The notes beneath the pieces are model-generated. The model saw only the letters and a list, made by a program, of their open reading frames with translations, had not been told where the DNA came from and ran no database searches. Positions 26,680 to 39,198 of a DNA stretch of 64,000 nucleotides are shown here, one piece after another. The position numbers and the translations under genes are program-made. This DNA is from Phlyctochytrium arcticum (taxonomy: Eukaryota > Chytridiomycota > Chytridiomycetes > Chytridiales > Chytridiaceae). Position 1 is the stretch's first letter. Every line of letters begins with the position of its first letter. The DNA lies in the NCBI GenBank assembly GCA_025602905.1, contig JAHLKI010000029.1, forward strand, positions 287,378 through 351,377. Direction: 5' to 3'.

Positions 26680-27338
26680 ATGAGGTTCTTCTCACTTCAA
26701 CGTGATAACCCGGGATCGCTTTGAACCCAAGAACCCCCGACCCTTTTGAATTTTTTTTCCATGTTGCGGGCCTTGCACCTCAGCACCTTAGCCATTGCGT
26801 CCGACTGCTTGTGCTTGAAGTCATTTATCGCGAACGACGTGGACCGCATTGGCTGCCGCCTTCTAGACTCGGCTTCGAGTACGACCATTGACGACTGGTA
26901 CCGGAGCTCTCAGGCCGCCACACTCGCCCAAGGGATGAAGGAGCCCGCCCAAATCCGAGGGTTCCTCAAGAGAACTTGCCGGACCAACTCATCGGATACC
27001 GCAAGCACCGGCTGGTCGCATTATTCACCAGGGCCGGTCTCTCCCTCTTCGTTGAGAACCCAGACTCCATCACACGGGAAGTGCCGGATCGGGAGCTTGG
27101 CCTACTCAAACAGCTGGCTCTACGGGACGAGCAAGTGCAGAACTTGAAGACACAGCTGGCCCGGCTGGAGTACCAAAACTACCTGCTAACGACGGAGCTG
27201 GACGAAATCCGCTCCCTGAAGGCCTTACTCAAGTCCATGAGTTTTAGCGAACCGGTGCCGGTCCGAACACGAACGCGAATCAAGGGACCTGTGGAGGTCT
27301 GGCAACGACAGCGGGAAGCGATGGGTGTGGGAGTTTGA
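26680..27338 (+). pseudogene. Unknown coiled-coil ORF with frame breaks
   Basis: The first ATG (26680) is followed in frame by a TGA at 26722-26724, then the frame stays open from about 26746 ('CLKSFIANDVDRIGCRLLDS') to about 26970. The continuation lies in another frame: 'NLPDQLIGYRKHRLVALFTR', then a coiled coil ('LLKQLALRDEQVQNLKTQLA') and a basic tail ending 'QREAMGVGV' at 27338. One missing base near 26968 would join the two parts ('FLK|ENLPDQ'). No family is recognised. It is a lineage-specific gene, probably broken, with a 3' flank carrying A/T-rich sequence. Confidence 0.4.
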
Positions 27339-27754
27339 AACACTTCCCTTGTAAATAGTATATAGCAGCTCAATAGATTTAATACATGGTTCCCTGAAAA
27401 TTGTTGACCTCCGCTGAACTGAAACTCGTATCATTCTTAACTTGTCCGCTTTTAATTACCTTCTTGGTATGATAAAATGCTTCTGATGCGCTCTCAGCTT
27501 ACTCCCATTTTGTCTACCTTCTACTCCTTCCCCACTTTGCCTCAAATTCTACCACTTCTATTCTTGCCTTTTGCTCCTTCTACTCTTGCTACTCAGCTTT
27601 CCTCACTCTCTCGATGATTACTGCGCAAGCATCACGTGCACAAGCAAGTGGGATTGGTGGATTGGTGAGGATTTGTAGTTTCTGCCATTATATAGGATCG
27701 ACATCACCGTCTCTAGTTCCGCCTCCTGTACATAAATAGAATCGCACTTGTGCA
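27339..27754. other. Pyrimidine-rich region upstream of LSm2
   Basis: The interval 27495-27610 is strongly CT-rich on the plus strand, typical of fungal promoters, and precedes the LSm2 start by about 150 bp. No gene seen. Confidence 0.55.
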
Positions 27755-28172
27755 ATGGTAAGACTCTGCAAGAGGTCAGCTGAATATCTTGTCTTGTTAC
27801 ATAACTGATCTCGTCGGCATTTAGTTGTTCTACTCATTCTTCAAGACGCTGGTGGGGAAGACGGTGACAATAGAGCTGAAGAATGATTTGCAAATCCAAG
27901 GAACACTGGTCTCAGTGGATCAGTTTCTCAACATCAAATTGGACGAAATCAGTGTAGTTGATGAGCAAAAATACCCACACATGGTAAATTATGCGCTTTT
28001 GTTTATTTTTCTATGTCGGATCCTGATACACTGACTATAGATGTCGGTCAAAAACTGCTTTGTTCGGGGATCGGTCGTGCGATATGTATCATTACCTCCA
28101 CAGCATGTCGATACAGCACTGTTACAAGATGCGGCAAGGCGGGAAGCTCAGGCTGGCCAAGTTCAGGCCTGA
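27755..28172 (+). CDS. LSM2: U6 snRNA-associated Sm-like protein LSm2
   Basis: Subunit of the LSm2-8 ring that binds the U6 snRNA 3' end, and of the LSm1-7 ring in mRNA decay. There are three exons: the start codon alone (27755-27757), 27825-27983 and 28041-28172, giving 97 residues, the normal LSm2 length. The Sm1 motif ('LVGKTVTIELKNDLQIQGTL', 'VDQFLNIKL') and Sm2 motif ('NCFVRGSVVRYV') are intact, and the second exon ends at the conserved 'EKYPHM'-like position ('EQKYPHM'). A first coding exon of exactly one codon, ATG, is unusual but the splice sites (ATG|GTAAGA...TTTAG|TTG) are clean. Confidence 0.95.
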
Positions 28173-28858
28173 GGTTGCGCATGACTGGGGTACTGGGCTG
28201 GGTTAATTGGGACAGAATGTACATAGTAAGGTTTGAAAATTAATATTAACGGGGTCTACGTTAAAAACGTGGAACTGCAACTTTCATCTGTACTGTGAAC
28301 AAGATATTGAGCGGCACTTGCATTTTAACCAAAGCAAATTTTCCCGCTGAAGATCCTTGGCGTCGGCGACTTGAAGCGCTCTTTGACGAGAGACTAGAGA
28401 AATGGAGAGATGTGGCACTGAATCTGACCGTTTGTCGCAGAGCATCCGGAGGCTATTCGAGTTTTTGAACGATCTCATCATGCCATGCGGAACTCGAGAA
28501 TATCCTCCTTTTGTGGCCCCAATCGATAGATACATTTGGTTGGACCTGATGCACCTCGTCAGTCCACATTGCCCAATTTGGAGATTGGAGACCAGCAACA
28601 AATCGCCATTCAATGTTTTACCCGGGACTATCGTGAATTGAATCTTGATGAGTGCAGAAACAGAACTCCTCGAAGGGATAGCTTTGTGCCACTTTTGCTG
28701 ATCTGCAGACGTCGAGGCAGCTTTTGCATTGGTATGAGTGGCGCAACGACATGATGCCCGAATGTCATTGTCTTCACCGCAATGTCTGGCGGACGAGTAG
28801 AAAGACCCAGTGCTTCTACAAAAGAATGGCCCAGGAAATTTGGGTGTCGCACAAGGAA
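28173..28858. other. Region between LSm2 and HAUS6, decayed ORFs only
   Basis: The plus strand holds protein-like but frame-broken pieces (28365-28470 'LEALFDERLEKWRDVALNLT'; 28470-28641; 28536-28754). None links to the neighbours by splice sites. It may be the remnant of an unrecognised gene between two tail-to-tail genes. Confidence 0.35.
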
Positions 28859-30158
28859 TCATCGTTCCATGTTTTCGTACGCCCAGAGGTCAAGGTCTTC
28901 ACTGCCTCCACGCAGCTGTTCAATCCGAGCAGCGATTTCTTCTAGTCGCCCAGACAAATGTTTCTTCAGCGAGTTTGCGGACTCCAAATACGAGTCATGC
29001 GGCAAAGCCAGGAGATCACTTTTCATGTCAGAAGTAGCTAGTAAGGTATATTCAAGTCGAGACTTGACTTGCGATTGTGCTAAAGACCAGATGTCCGCGG
29101 CGTATTTGATATCGAGACCTTTGCCACGACCCTCTCCCTCACTCGTATCCGATTTGGCGATGGCATTGTTAAAGCGGCTCTTTTCAGGCACCATGTCCAG
29201 TACTGATTGTTGGGCCATGGCGAGCCCTTTCAATGCGCTGTTCAACCGTTTCTGACCTTCTGTCCGAGCACGTTCCAGTGTATTCGACGTACCGAAGCTG
29301 CCTTCAAGCCCTTCAAATACAGTTGCGTACTGACGTGCCGCAATGCGTTGGCGGTCTAGTAGTGCTTCATGCTCTCGGCGCAATTCGGCAGCACGCGCGT
29401 TCAGCTCTTCTATTGCCGTTGCTCTTTCAGTATCCAGGTCGAGCTGCCTTTGAATCATTGAGCTATGTTCTGTCCGTAGGACCTCAATTCGGTTGTTCAA
29501 ATGCATACTATGCGACTGGGATGTTAGGTCTGTTACATCATCCCCGTGCCAATCGCATGTATGTTGCAAATGGGCCTTCAAAGCCAGGTTTGACAGTGCC
29601 AGTACAAGGCGCTCAAAACGGTCACCGCGGCATTCATCCAGGTAAGATCTGCGTATGGAAGTGTCTGGGGGTAGTCTGCCCTCTTTCTTCAGAGCTTCGA
29701 GCCATCGGAACGTTACGGTGCGAAAGTCTCGACCTTGGATGCGGTCCACAACCGGCCAACAGCTACTGAAACGCTGCAGAAGTCTGGGTCATTTACATAC
29801 ATTGATGAGATGTGCAATTCAAAAGCAATAATACCTCTTTTGCTACTACTGGATCAATCACTTGAAAAAGAAAGTAGACGACGATTGTCATTGCCTTGCT
29901 AGCCCCAATGTGTCCTGCGAACATGTCTTTGTGAAGTTCTACCCCCGGATACCCGCCAGGGCTGAACCCCAACAGCAGCAAGTTTCCCCATAATAAGCTC
30001 TTCACGTCAACCGGCCCATTGTCATTGAGCAGCTCTCCTGATTTTGACATTTCTGCCTTTGCCATGCCGAAGGCATCTTTCAAAAGTTCCAAACGCGTTC
30101 TTCCGTCCACGACCTCGGACAGCGACGCGTCGTTCGATTTCCTCAACCACACTCTCAT
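28859..30158 (-). CDS. HAUS6: Augmin complex subunit HAUS6
   Basis: HAUS6-like subunit of augmin, the complex that recruits gamma-tubulin ring complexes to existing spindle microtubules for branching nucleation. The conserved N-terminal domain is clear: 'SLLWGNLLLLGFSPGG', 'KAMTIVVYFLFQVIDPVVAK|', then after an intron (about 29757-29835) 'RFSSCWPVVDRIQGRDF' and 'FRWLEALKKEGRLP'. The rest is coiled coil ('MIQRQLDLDTERATAIEELN') ending 'DLDLWAYENMER'. The ATG at 30158 is the first possible start, with an in-frame TGA two codons upstream. At about 410 residues it is less than half the human length (955): it keeps the family domain and coils and lacks the long disordered tail. It is head to head with GCP2. 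Confidence 0.88.
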
Positions 30159-30193
30159 CTCAACTCACGACGAATGAAGTAGAGGCAAAAGAC
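30159..30193. promoter_or_regulatory. 35-bp divergent start-codon gap HAUS6/GCP2
   Basis: The two start codons are separated by 35 bp, so the promoters and 5' UTRs must overlap each other or lie within the opposite gene's coding sequence. No TATA box is visible inside the gap. Shared regulation of the two genes is a natural inference. Confidence 0.6.
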
Positions 30194-33100
30194 ATGACGA
30201 CTGGGGCACCGAATGTGGGCGAAACAGGGCGGAAGCTATCAGCGGCATCGGAAGCAAGTCGGCAGCGACGGATGCGTTCGGAGCGGAGCAATGAGGATGT
30301 CAGAGCTTTTATGGGCAAACCGTCAAAAATCACTCAGGAGACCCATAAGCGAAGCTCTGTTGGTACAGACTCATATAGCGTATCGTCCGATAGCTCTAGA
30401 CGTAACAGCACTGCTTCCAAAACGATTAGCCGCTCACGATCTATAAGCAACCTCCCCGAAGACAAGGTTCGTTATATGTGATGACTGCGCATCCTAGACC
30501 TTTGTTCTAATGGCAATGACCCCTTATAGCTGCAAAACTCTTCATCTTTTGATCACTCAGCAGCAGCTCACTCCCGCTCTGTTTCCGGAGTCCTTGATGA
30601 AAGCACCTTAGTACCCCACCACACATCCTACAATACTTCCACTAGCTCACTTTATGGTACCATTCCCTAGTTATCTATCCGTGACTTGCGTCTTGTCTGA
30701 CTTACTCTTCAGATGGAAAAGGTGGCAGCGGAAGCATAGGAAAACTCAATGCTTCATCAGGGGCATCTTTTCGCAAAGAGTCTAGACGACCTACCATCGA
30801 TGTAGGTATGCTTGGCTTAGCTTCTGTCCCTGTAGACGTCATTCTAACTCTGAAAGTAATATAGAAGGCAGAACCGAAGTTTGACGGCATTGGTTATCTT
30901 TCCTATGAAGAACAAGAGAGCCATGTCATGCAAGATCTACTTTATATCCTTATGGTGCGGATGCGTTGACGGACTCTACACGGGAAACAAACTTATTCAT
31001 ACTGGGTCAGGGTATGGATGGGGTTCACATCAAGATTCGACAGCATGACGACTCCTCCTTGAGTTCTCCTGGCGAATTTATTTTTGATCCAACTTTGGGT
31101 TAGTGGCCATTTTGGTATAATCTGTCACCAGCGAGCTCATTTCTTTATCCCAGACCGCTCGATCGTGGAGCTCACAAAACGTCTGTTGCCTTTGGCCTTA
31201 CACCTACGGGAAGTTGAGAGCTTCATTCAGGTGCATTCAAAGTTTGAGTACGGTCGGGTACATCACGCGCTGGCCGCTACGATGCGAGGCTTGTTGAAGG
31301 TAGGCAAGGTTCTTGAGAGGAATTCAGAGAGAGCTAAACCCATGAATGTAGAATTTTTTTGTCCTCATTGTTCAGCTGGAACAGCAAGCATTGACGGCAA
31401 CAAACTTTGGCTTGCAAAAGATGTGGTTTTACCTTCATCCGTCCCTGGTCACCATGAACGCGTTAGCGTCACTGGTTGCAATAATCGATGAATCGGACAG
31501 CCAAGGGTCAGGCCGTTTGAATGGAGGGGCTCTACTCGGAACGATTGCCCAACGCATGCTGTCTTTTGGGGGGTATGCTTTTTAAAACTCTCGTTTAAGT
31601 CGTCACCCGCATGAGCGCTGACGTTTCCCGTTTAACAGGGACCCAGTTGTCAAAGCACTTTATTCCCAATTACTATCAGCCGCCGCCGTTCCGTACAACA
31701 TTATGCTGAGAACATGGCTTCGTAGTGGAGAAATTGTGGATCCATACGATGAATTTCTCATCCAGGAAACACGCGGGGTCAAGAAGGAGCAACTTGCTGA
31801 TGATTACAATGATGTTTACTGGGCCAAACGCTACACGATTCGTGAATATCAAGTTCCAGCTTTCTTGGAACCGTATCAGAAGAAAGTACTCACGGCCGGC
31901 AAATACCTGAATGTTATTCGTGAATGTGGCACCGAAGTGAATGCAGATGATATGCCCAACTTGAAGGAAGGAACGTTTACGCATCCGCCAATAGGTGATG
32001 CAGTCACCGCTATTGGAGGAGAACGGTTTGTTTCGTGCGCGCTTCTCCGGATGAGTGGAGAAAATATCTAACCCATCGATGTTAGATTTGTTCGCGACAT
32101 TGAAATCGCATTTCAATACTCAAATACTACTCTTCTAAAGCTGCTTTTTACTCAACATGATTTACTGGCTCGACTCCGGTATATTTTTGGTCATGGAGCT
32201 GGATACCTGGTTCTTAACCTTGTTTCATAGGTCAATCAAGCATCACTTTCTTTTATCCCAATCCGATTTCTTGGTGCACTTTATCGATGTAGCGCACGAG
32301 CATCTCCTCCATCCCATCGATGAGGTTCCTGCTGAAAAGGTCGCGTCACTATTAGAGCTTGTTTTGCGCAATCCCGCCGCCTCATCGAAGCACAATGCAT
32401 TTTACGAAGACATTTCGGCCGATTTAAATCCAACTCAATTTTTGAAGCAGCTTTTGAAGATTAACTCGGTTGGTGCCGCCTTCTTCAACCGTGGCTTCCG
32501 CTTTGGAAACGAGCGTTTCGATCATGACCCGATGGATGAATTTCTCGGTCGGAACAAAACGCAATCAGGCATTCAGGCATTCCAGATTGATTACAAAGTC
32601 CCATTCCCGGCATCACTGATTATCAATCGCCGTGTTTTGGTGAAATACCAGCTTATTTTCCGACATCTCTTTCAATGTAAATACATTGAGCGCCAATTGG
32701 GAGAGGCATGGCGCCATCAACTCAAGTCTGGTCTGAATTCGCAAGGTAGCCGATTCCGAAGGAAGAAGGACCTGCTATCTGAATTGACCTCCTCGGAGAC
32801 CGCACAACGCGAACGGGAGGACAAGGAAAGCGCTTTTGTTGGCCGAATGTGTGCCTTGCGCATCAAGATGCTGAAGTTTATTCAGCAGTACATGTATCAC
32901 GTCGGTTATGAGGTCATTGAGCCTACTTGGTCAACATTCGAAGAGCGCATGCAGACGGTGAGTATAACACAATTTTGATTCCTTTCGAATGTCAAACTCA
33001 ATTTTCCTTTGCAACAAGGCTTCCACAATAGAGGATGTCATGGCAGTGCACGAAGATTATCAGAATTCATTGCTGAAGGAGTGCATGCTGTCCAATAACG

Positions 33101-33583
33101 AGATGGTCAAGGTAAGGATTCGGTGTAGGTGCGTGGTCTCACATTGTCATTTATCGCGAAATCATTTTGGCATAGGTCATTCGAAAGCTCATGTCGATTT
33201 GCACGGACTATTGTATTTTTTCACATTCCTACTCCCGATTTCGCGGCCGATACGATCCAGAGGACAACACTCTATCAAGTCCGACAGCATCCTCAAATTC
33301 TCATCATCTTTCCCGCCCCTCCAGTACTCTCAACCCTCTTTCCGACGCATACATCTCCGTAAGTGGTGGTGACATTCTGAACCCAGACGCGGCGGCCAAG
33401 AAGATTGCCGAATTGGAAGCAACCTTCTTACATCACATGCGGCTACTCATCGATACCCTCAAGTACCACGCAACAACAGAAGCAACACTTTTTGGCAATT
33501 TCGCGGCCCGATTAGACTACAACCAGTATTATGCAAGGTTGCCCCCCGATCTGTCGATTGTAGTTAAAGTACCGCAAGAGTAG
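30194..33583 (+). CDS. TUBGCP2: Gamma-tubulin complex component 2 (GCP2/Spc97)
   Basis: Core scaffold of the gamma-tubulin small complex that nucleates microtubules. Multiple exons. A Ser/Arg-rich N-terminal extension ('SRSRSISNLPEDK') leads to the Spc97/Spc98 domain: 'LSYEEQESHVMQDLLYILM', 'SFIQVHSKFEYGRVHHALAA', 'DPYDEFLIQE', 'ADDYNDVYWAKRYTIREYQV', 'GKYLNVIRECG', then the GRIP2 region 'SLIINRRVLVKYQLIFRHLF|QCKYIERQL', 'QQYMYHVGYEVIEPTWSTFE', 'ASTIEDVMAVHEDYQNSLLK' and a terminal 'AARLDYNQYYARL'. Individual motifs match GCP2 better than GCP3, for example the YEVIEPTW segment and the R-D-F/Y-N-x-Y end. The ATG at 30194 is preferred over 30044, which would overlap HAUS6 coding sequence. Confidence 0.94.
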
Positions 33584-33777
33584 CAAGGGGATTGAATCCC
33601 CTTTTAAATATATTTATGCTTTGTATATAACATCAAATGCTAATTCGCAATGAAATTAAAGAGTCATGGACTGATGTGCTGATTTGAGCTGATGTGAGTA
33701 GATGGACCAACAGAACTGGATATGAAAGGATGAATTGGGGGGAGCTTCGGAGGAACTTTGAAGAGGCATGGGTTTCC

Positions 33778-34436
33778 TTATGCCAGCCCTTGGCGCTTGA
33801 GACGGTCCAGCTGAACCTTGGCTTTCACTTTCAAGTATTTCTTTTGCCGTTTGGGCAGTGGAACTTCATATGTGTCAATTCCTCGTCTAACCGTCGCTCG
33901 ATAAGTGGACATGACTGATGTAGATGACGGTCCTTCTTACCGGAAATACTCTCGCCAGCTCAGAATGTATTTGCGCTGTGCACACTTAATGCCTAGGTCG
34001 TTTTGCATTTCTTTCGAGGATGCAGTAAACAGGTGATTCCAATCCTTGAATTTCTCAGCGTAAGGTCCGCATTCCCGCCCAATTGATTCCAGAAAGGATT
34101 TTGGATCTTTGATCAAGCCTGAAGATAAACAAACATGAGCAAACGGTCCTGGCACAAAAAGAGTTTATTGCAGATCCTACCACGCGGTTTGGGTATAAAC
34201 TTGTGTTTGGCAGTCTCCTCCAAATTCACATATTCGGCTGCCTGCCTCCAGTTGGCGAGCGGAGCTGTGAGAGACGTGCGAGTTGGTTTGAGCGGTCCTG
34301 TTACTTCTGTAGCGGTGTTTTTGCACAACGCAGTGCGGGAGAGTGACCGGGCCGGGAGGATCGGACGGGCGGTGGGAAGAAGAGTTTTGGCCAAAGCAAG
34401 AGTGGTCCGTCGGAGTGTTTGTATTATAGAGGCCAT
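33778..34436 (-). CDS. FYV4: Mitochondrial small ribosomal subunit protein mS41 (IGR)
   Basis: Mitoribosomal small-subunit protein with an IGR domain (Fyv4/mS41 family). Exons run from the ATG at 34436: a basic, Arg/Leu/Thr-rich presequence ('MASIIQTLRRTTLALAKTL') is followed by 'KHKFIPKPRG|LIKDPKSFLE', the signature 'SFLESIGRECGPYAEKF' and 'YILSWREYFR|RGIDTYEVPL', ending '...RLKRQGLA'. The last intron uses GTAAGA...GGTTAG; the nearer AG sites would give an early stop, so this acceptor is chosen by frame. The basic C-terminal tail is typical of ribosomal proteins. The first ATG in the frame is 34436. Confidence 0.88.
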
Positions 34437-34755
34437 CGATGTCAATGTTTTTGGCTTTCACTCAGAATTTGACCTCGAATCTTTCGTCGTTCCGCCGGTT
34501 GTTCGTCTTGTTCGCGGAATTTGAGTCGAATTTCAGATTTTTTCATTTGTCCATCTTGGGTCGACAGATTTTGACAGCCACCTCGCGCACTTCCTGACAT
34601 GTTCTTACCGCCAGGGAAGAGTGTATAAATGCGGAACAAATTGACAGTGTAGATCAAAGGCCAGGTGTCAGTGGCGAAACTCCCACGATCCCCCCAATAT
34701 TGTTGAGTCTGTCCGCAGGGATTCCGACTGGGATTTCAGAAACGGAATTACGGTG

Positions 34756-37364
34756 ATGTCACACGACGCGGACTTGCTGGGCGAAGAGTTGAGGCCGATA
34801 TCAGGCCTGAGGGACGCTCCGGAGCAGGAGCAGGAGCTGCTATTTATGGGAGAAAACAGTCAGAACGTCCTCGTGGGAGAAGCGAACCAGGAGTTAGATC
34901 AGGCGGCCGAGGTCGCCAGAAGCGACGATTCCGTGCTAGTTTCACCAGCTTCAGAGTTACAGGACACTATGACCAAGCCTCCCCTTCCCCCTCCTAGACC
35001 ACCAGCTTTTGCAACATCCACAACTCCCGTCTTGTCACAGTCAATTCCAGACGGTTCATCAACTCGTCGTCCATCCATATCACTACCGGCGCGGACCACG
35101 TCTGCTGTGTTCCTGAATGTGTCTTCAGAAGCAGAGCTGGAGTCTCATATGGTCATCAGAGCGCTCAAGACGCGGGACCCGGAGGATGAGCTTATCGATA
35201 TGCTACAGAAGCGAAAGGCCGTGTTGTTCTTGCCTCTAGCTGATTCCTTATTGCATGTGACAGAAGAGGGCATACCGCCGACATTTTTCGAGCATCACGG
35301 TAGTGACAGTCGCGCATTTGTGCATTTTAACCTCTGCCCACGCTGAATGACATTCTTCAATAGTCTTTATTGCGAATCCCGAAAATCCAAAGCAGGTCAT
35401 GTCCCTAGGTGGTGTTCGAGGTGAGAGTTTTGTGTATATAAATGCTGTGTTACGCGTAATTCTAAAGCATTTCTTTATGTTAGGCCTTTTGAAGGGGTGA
35501 GTGGTGGTTTGTCTAAGCTTGCAAAGAGGGGTGGGTTGATTGAGTGAGTACTTCTTCAGGTCGCGCCTTATTGTAATCGGGCCAAGACCTACAGAGGAAG
35601 AGCTGAGCAAGCTGGTTGCCTCCCACGAATCTGGCCAGGCGAATTTCTCGGACCGTGCACTGTCAATGTGGGACACGATAGATGTCACTTCCACGACAAT
35701 TGACCACTATCCTTCTATAGAACTCATGCAAGAGCATCCTTTTAGTTGTCATATTTCCAATGATGTGTCCATCGACGTTTTGCTTATGAGTCGGGCCATC
35801 ATGCAAGAAGATTTGGTTCGCCATCAAATAATTCCCAAAATATCTCCTCGAAGAGCACCTTCCTACAATACTAGCCTGATCACCCTTCCCACCTTCAATC
35901 TCGACATCACATCCATCCCCTCCAATGTCTTTACTCAAATCGGTTCAATACCCGCATTATTTGCAAAGGAAGTTGCTCCTTTGGACGATCCCCCATGCCT
36001 GCAAGGTGATCACAATTACCGGATCTTTGCGGAGCAAATGAGAGATCCAAGATGTTCTCATTTCATCATGGACGTACAGCGATATTTAACATCTTTGGCC
36101 TCACATCGCGGAGTCTTGTCTTCGGATTCGCTGGCCATGTTCCATGCTCGGTTCCTAGAGTCCATGCACAAGGCATTCGGCCAGAATTCATGTCTGAGAG
36201 CAAAGGACTCTGCCATCATGGACGCTATTGTCGAGGGACTTGATAGCTATTTACTGGCGAAAGCTTATCCTATGTAAAGACCCATCTATTATTGAAGCAG
36301 AATGGGGAGTGCTAAAATCAAGTCTCCCCATACGCAGATACTTTACTTCGGTTCTCGCAGAGGAACAGCATGCAGACCTTTTGGTTCACCGGAAAATATC
36401 ACTGATGTCGGTCGCTGGGTTTGGACTGGAACAGCTTGGCTTGACCGGAGTGGTTAATGCAGAGGCATTACGCGATACAGTCAAGTATGCCGGTATAGGT
36501 GAGTGCTTTTTGGATTGTATCACGGACAACCTGCAGTAAATTCATTTGCGTCGTCAAATCCTCAGAACTACTTAGTGCTGACCGCCTGACGACCCCTGCC
36601 CAGAAGCTCGCTGCTATAGTCGCATCCCATCATCGCGTAGCCGACCGGGTATCTGCGTGTTTTCCGACAGAGGACGAGTCCTCATCGGCTGATATGCTCT
36701 TACCGCTCTTGATCTACGTGGTTATCCGAACCAATATGCCGCGCCTGGTCTCATGCTTAAAGTACATCACAAAGTTTCGCCCGACCAACAAGATGGAGGG
36801 ATATGCAGCTTACTGTCTGACTAATCTGGTGAGTGGATCATTTCATTGCAGACTGGCATCGCGCTTCATCACTGATGGTCGTCATCTCTAGTCTGCAGTC
36901 CAATCATTCCTGGAGACATGCGATGTGGAAAACCTGAATCTTGACCAAGATTTTGCAGCGTGTTTCCGCCCACTCCCTAGCAATCCGCACTCGGACACGG
37001 TAATAGTGCTTCCGCATTCCTTAATACAGTTGGAAAGCAAAATCAAAGGCAAGATGCCACCGGCCCCTTCACTGCGGACAGATATTCCTCCTATTTCAGA
37101 TAAAATTGCAAGTTTGTGAGTATATGATTGTTGGGCGCACATCCAAAGCCATCCCCTGATCCACCTTTACTTAGACCGGCCAGTATGGGGCTACGGATCT
37201 CGGGCATGTGGCCTTTTTGGAAAGGCCCTGTAGATACTCCGTCCACTGCTAGTGATTCGACGGGCGCAGCTGGGTCGACGGGACCATCTGCTCCGTCTCC
37301 CGAGTCAGCGGGATCAACCCAAAGCGACCAAGAGCGACTGTGGGCACGCCTGCGGCGACAGTAG
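34756..37364 (+). CDS. VPS9-domain protein, probable Rab5 GEF
   Basis: Likely guanine-nucleotide exchange factor for Rab5/Vps21 GTPases in endosome traffic. A long acidic and Pro-rich N-terminal region (with 'KPPLPPPRPP') is followed by an uncharacterised middle ('LIVIGPRPTEEELSKL') and a VPS9 module in the last third: 'DLLVHRKISLMSVAGFGLEQ' region, 'LTTPAQKLAAIVASHHRVAD', the catalytic 'SADMLLPLLIYVVIRTNMPR' (conserved Asp), 'YITKFRP' and 'YAAYCLTNL|SAVQSFLE'. The last exon adds a Ser/Pro/Gly-rich tail ending 'ERLWARLRRQ'. Several short introns (for example one joining at 'KIASL|PASMGL') are inferred. Exact subfamily is not assigned; the region between 35.3 and 35.6 kb contains small exons whose borders are tentative. 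Confidence 0.82.
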
Positions 37365-37536
37365 TATGTACATGCTTTTCACCCGGACGATTTTTGTAAA
37401 TAAGTCTTGCAGAAAAGACTATAAATTATATTGCATGAGTACAGCAGCGATCCCAGAAACCAATGTCAAACGTGAGATTAATGAAGCGAACTCCAACTGA
37501 AATGGGGTATCTACAGTAAAATGTATGAAATGCCTT

Positions 37537-38860
<1,324 letters not shown>

Positions 38861-39198
38861 TTTTGCGTAGGTAAAATGTATGTCGAGTTGCGGACTCTCA
38901 AAATTATTCGCCCCAAAGTCGATAATTTCGCCAGATGAAATATGACTCCAAAGATGAGATCGACCAATCAGCGCGCGCGAAATCTACACATCTTATCACC
39001 GCCACTGATTTGTTGTTTTTCCCACGGCTGGAGCAGTAAATACATGCCAGACCTTTTGTTATAGGGGCATATATATTGCAGCCTATTCGCAAAAGAGGTC
39101 GACGTTGTGGGTGGGAGGAACAAGAACTAGATACAGGATGTACATTTATGTCACAATGTAAGAGAGCTGGGAGTTGAAGAAAGCTTGACAAAGGGACC

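Noticed and set aside
28284..28862. Long minus-strand ORF (192 codons) downstream of LSm2
   Set aside because: No family features, Ser/Cys/Arg-biased composition, and it runs into the HAUS6 stop; most likely a chance frame.
30044..30193. Upstream ATG for GCP2 at 30044
   Set aside because: Would overlap HAUS6 coding sequence antisense and adds residues with no family support.
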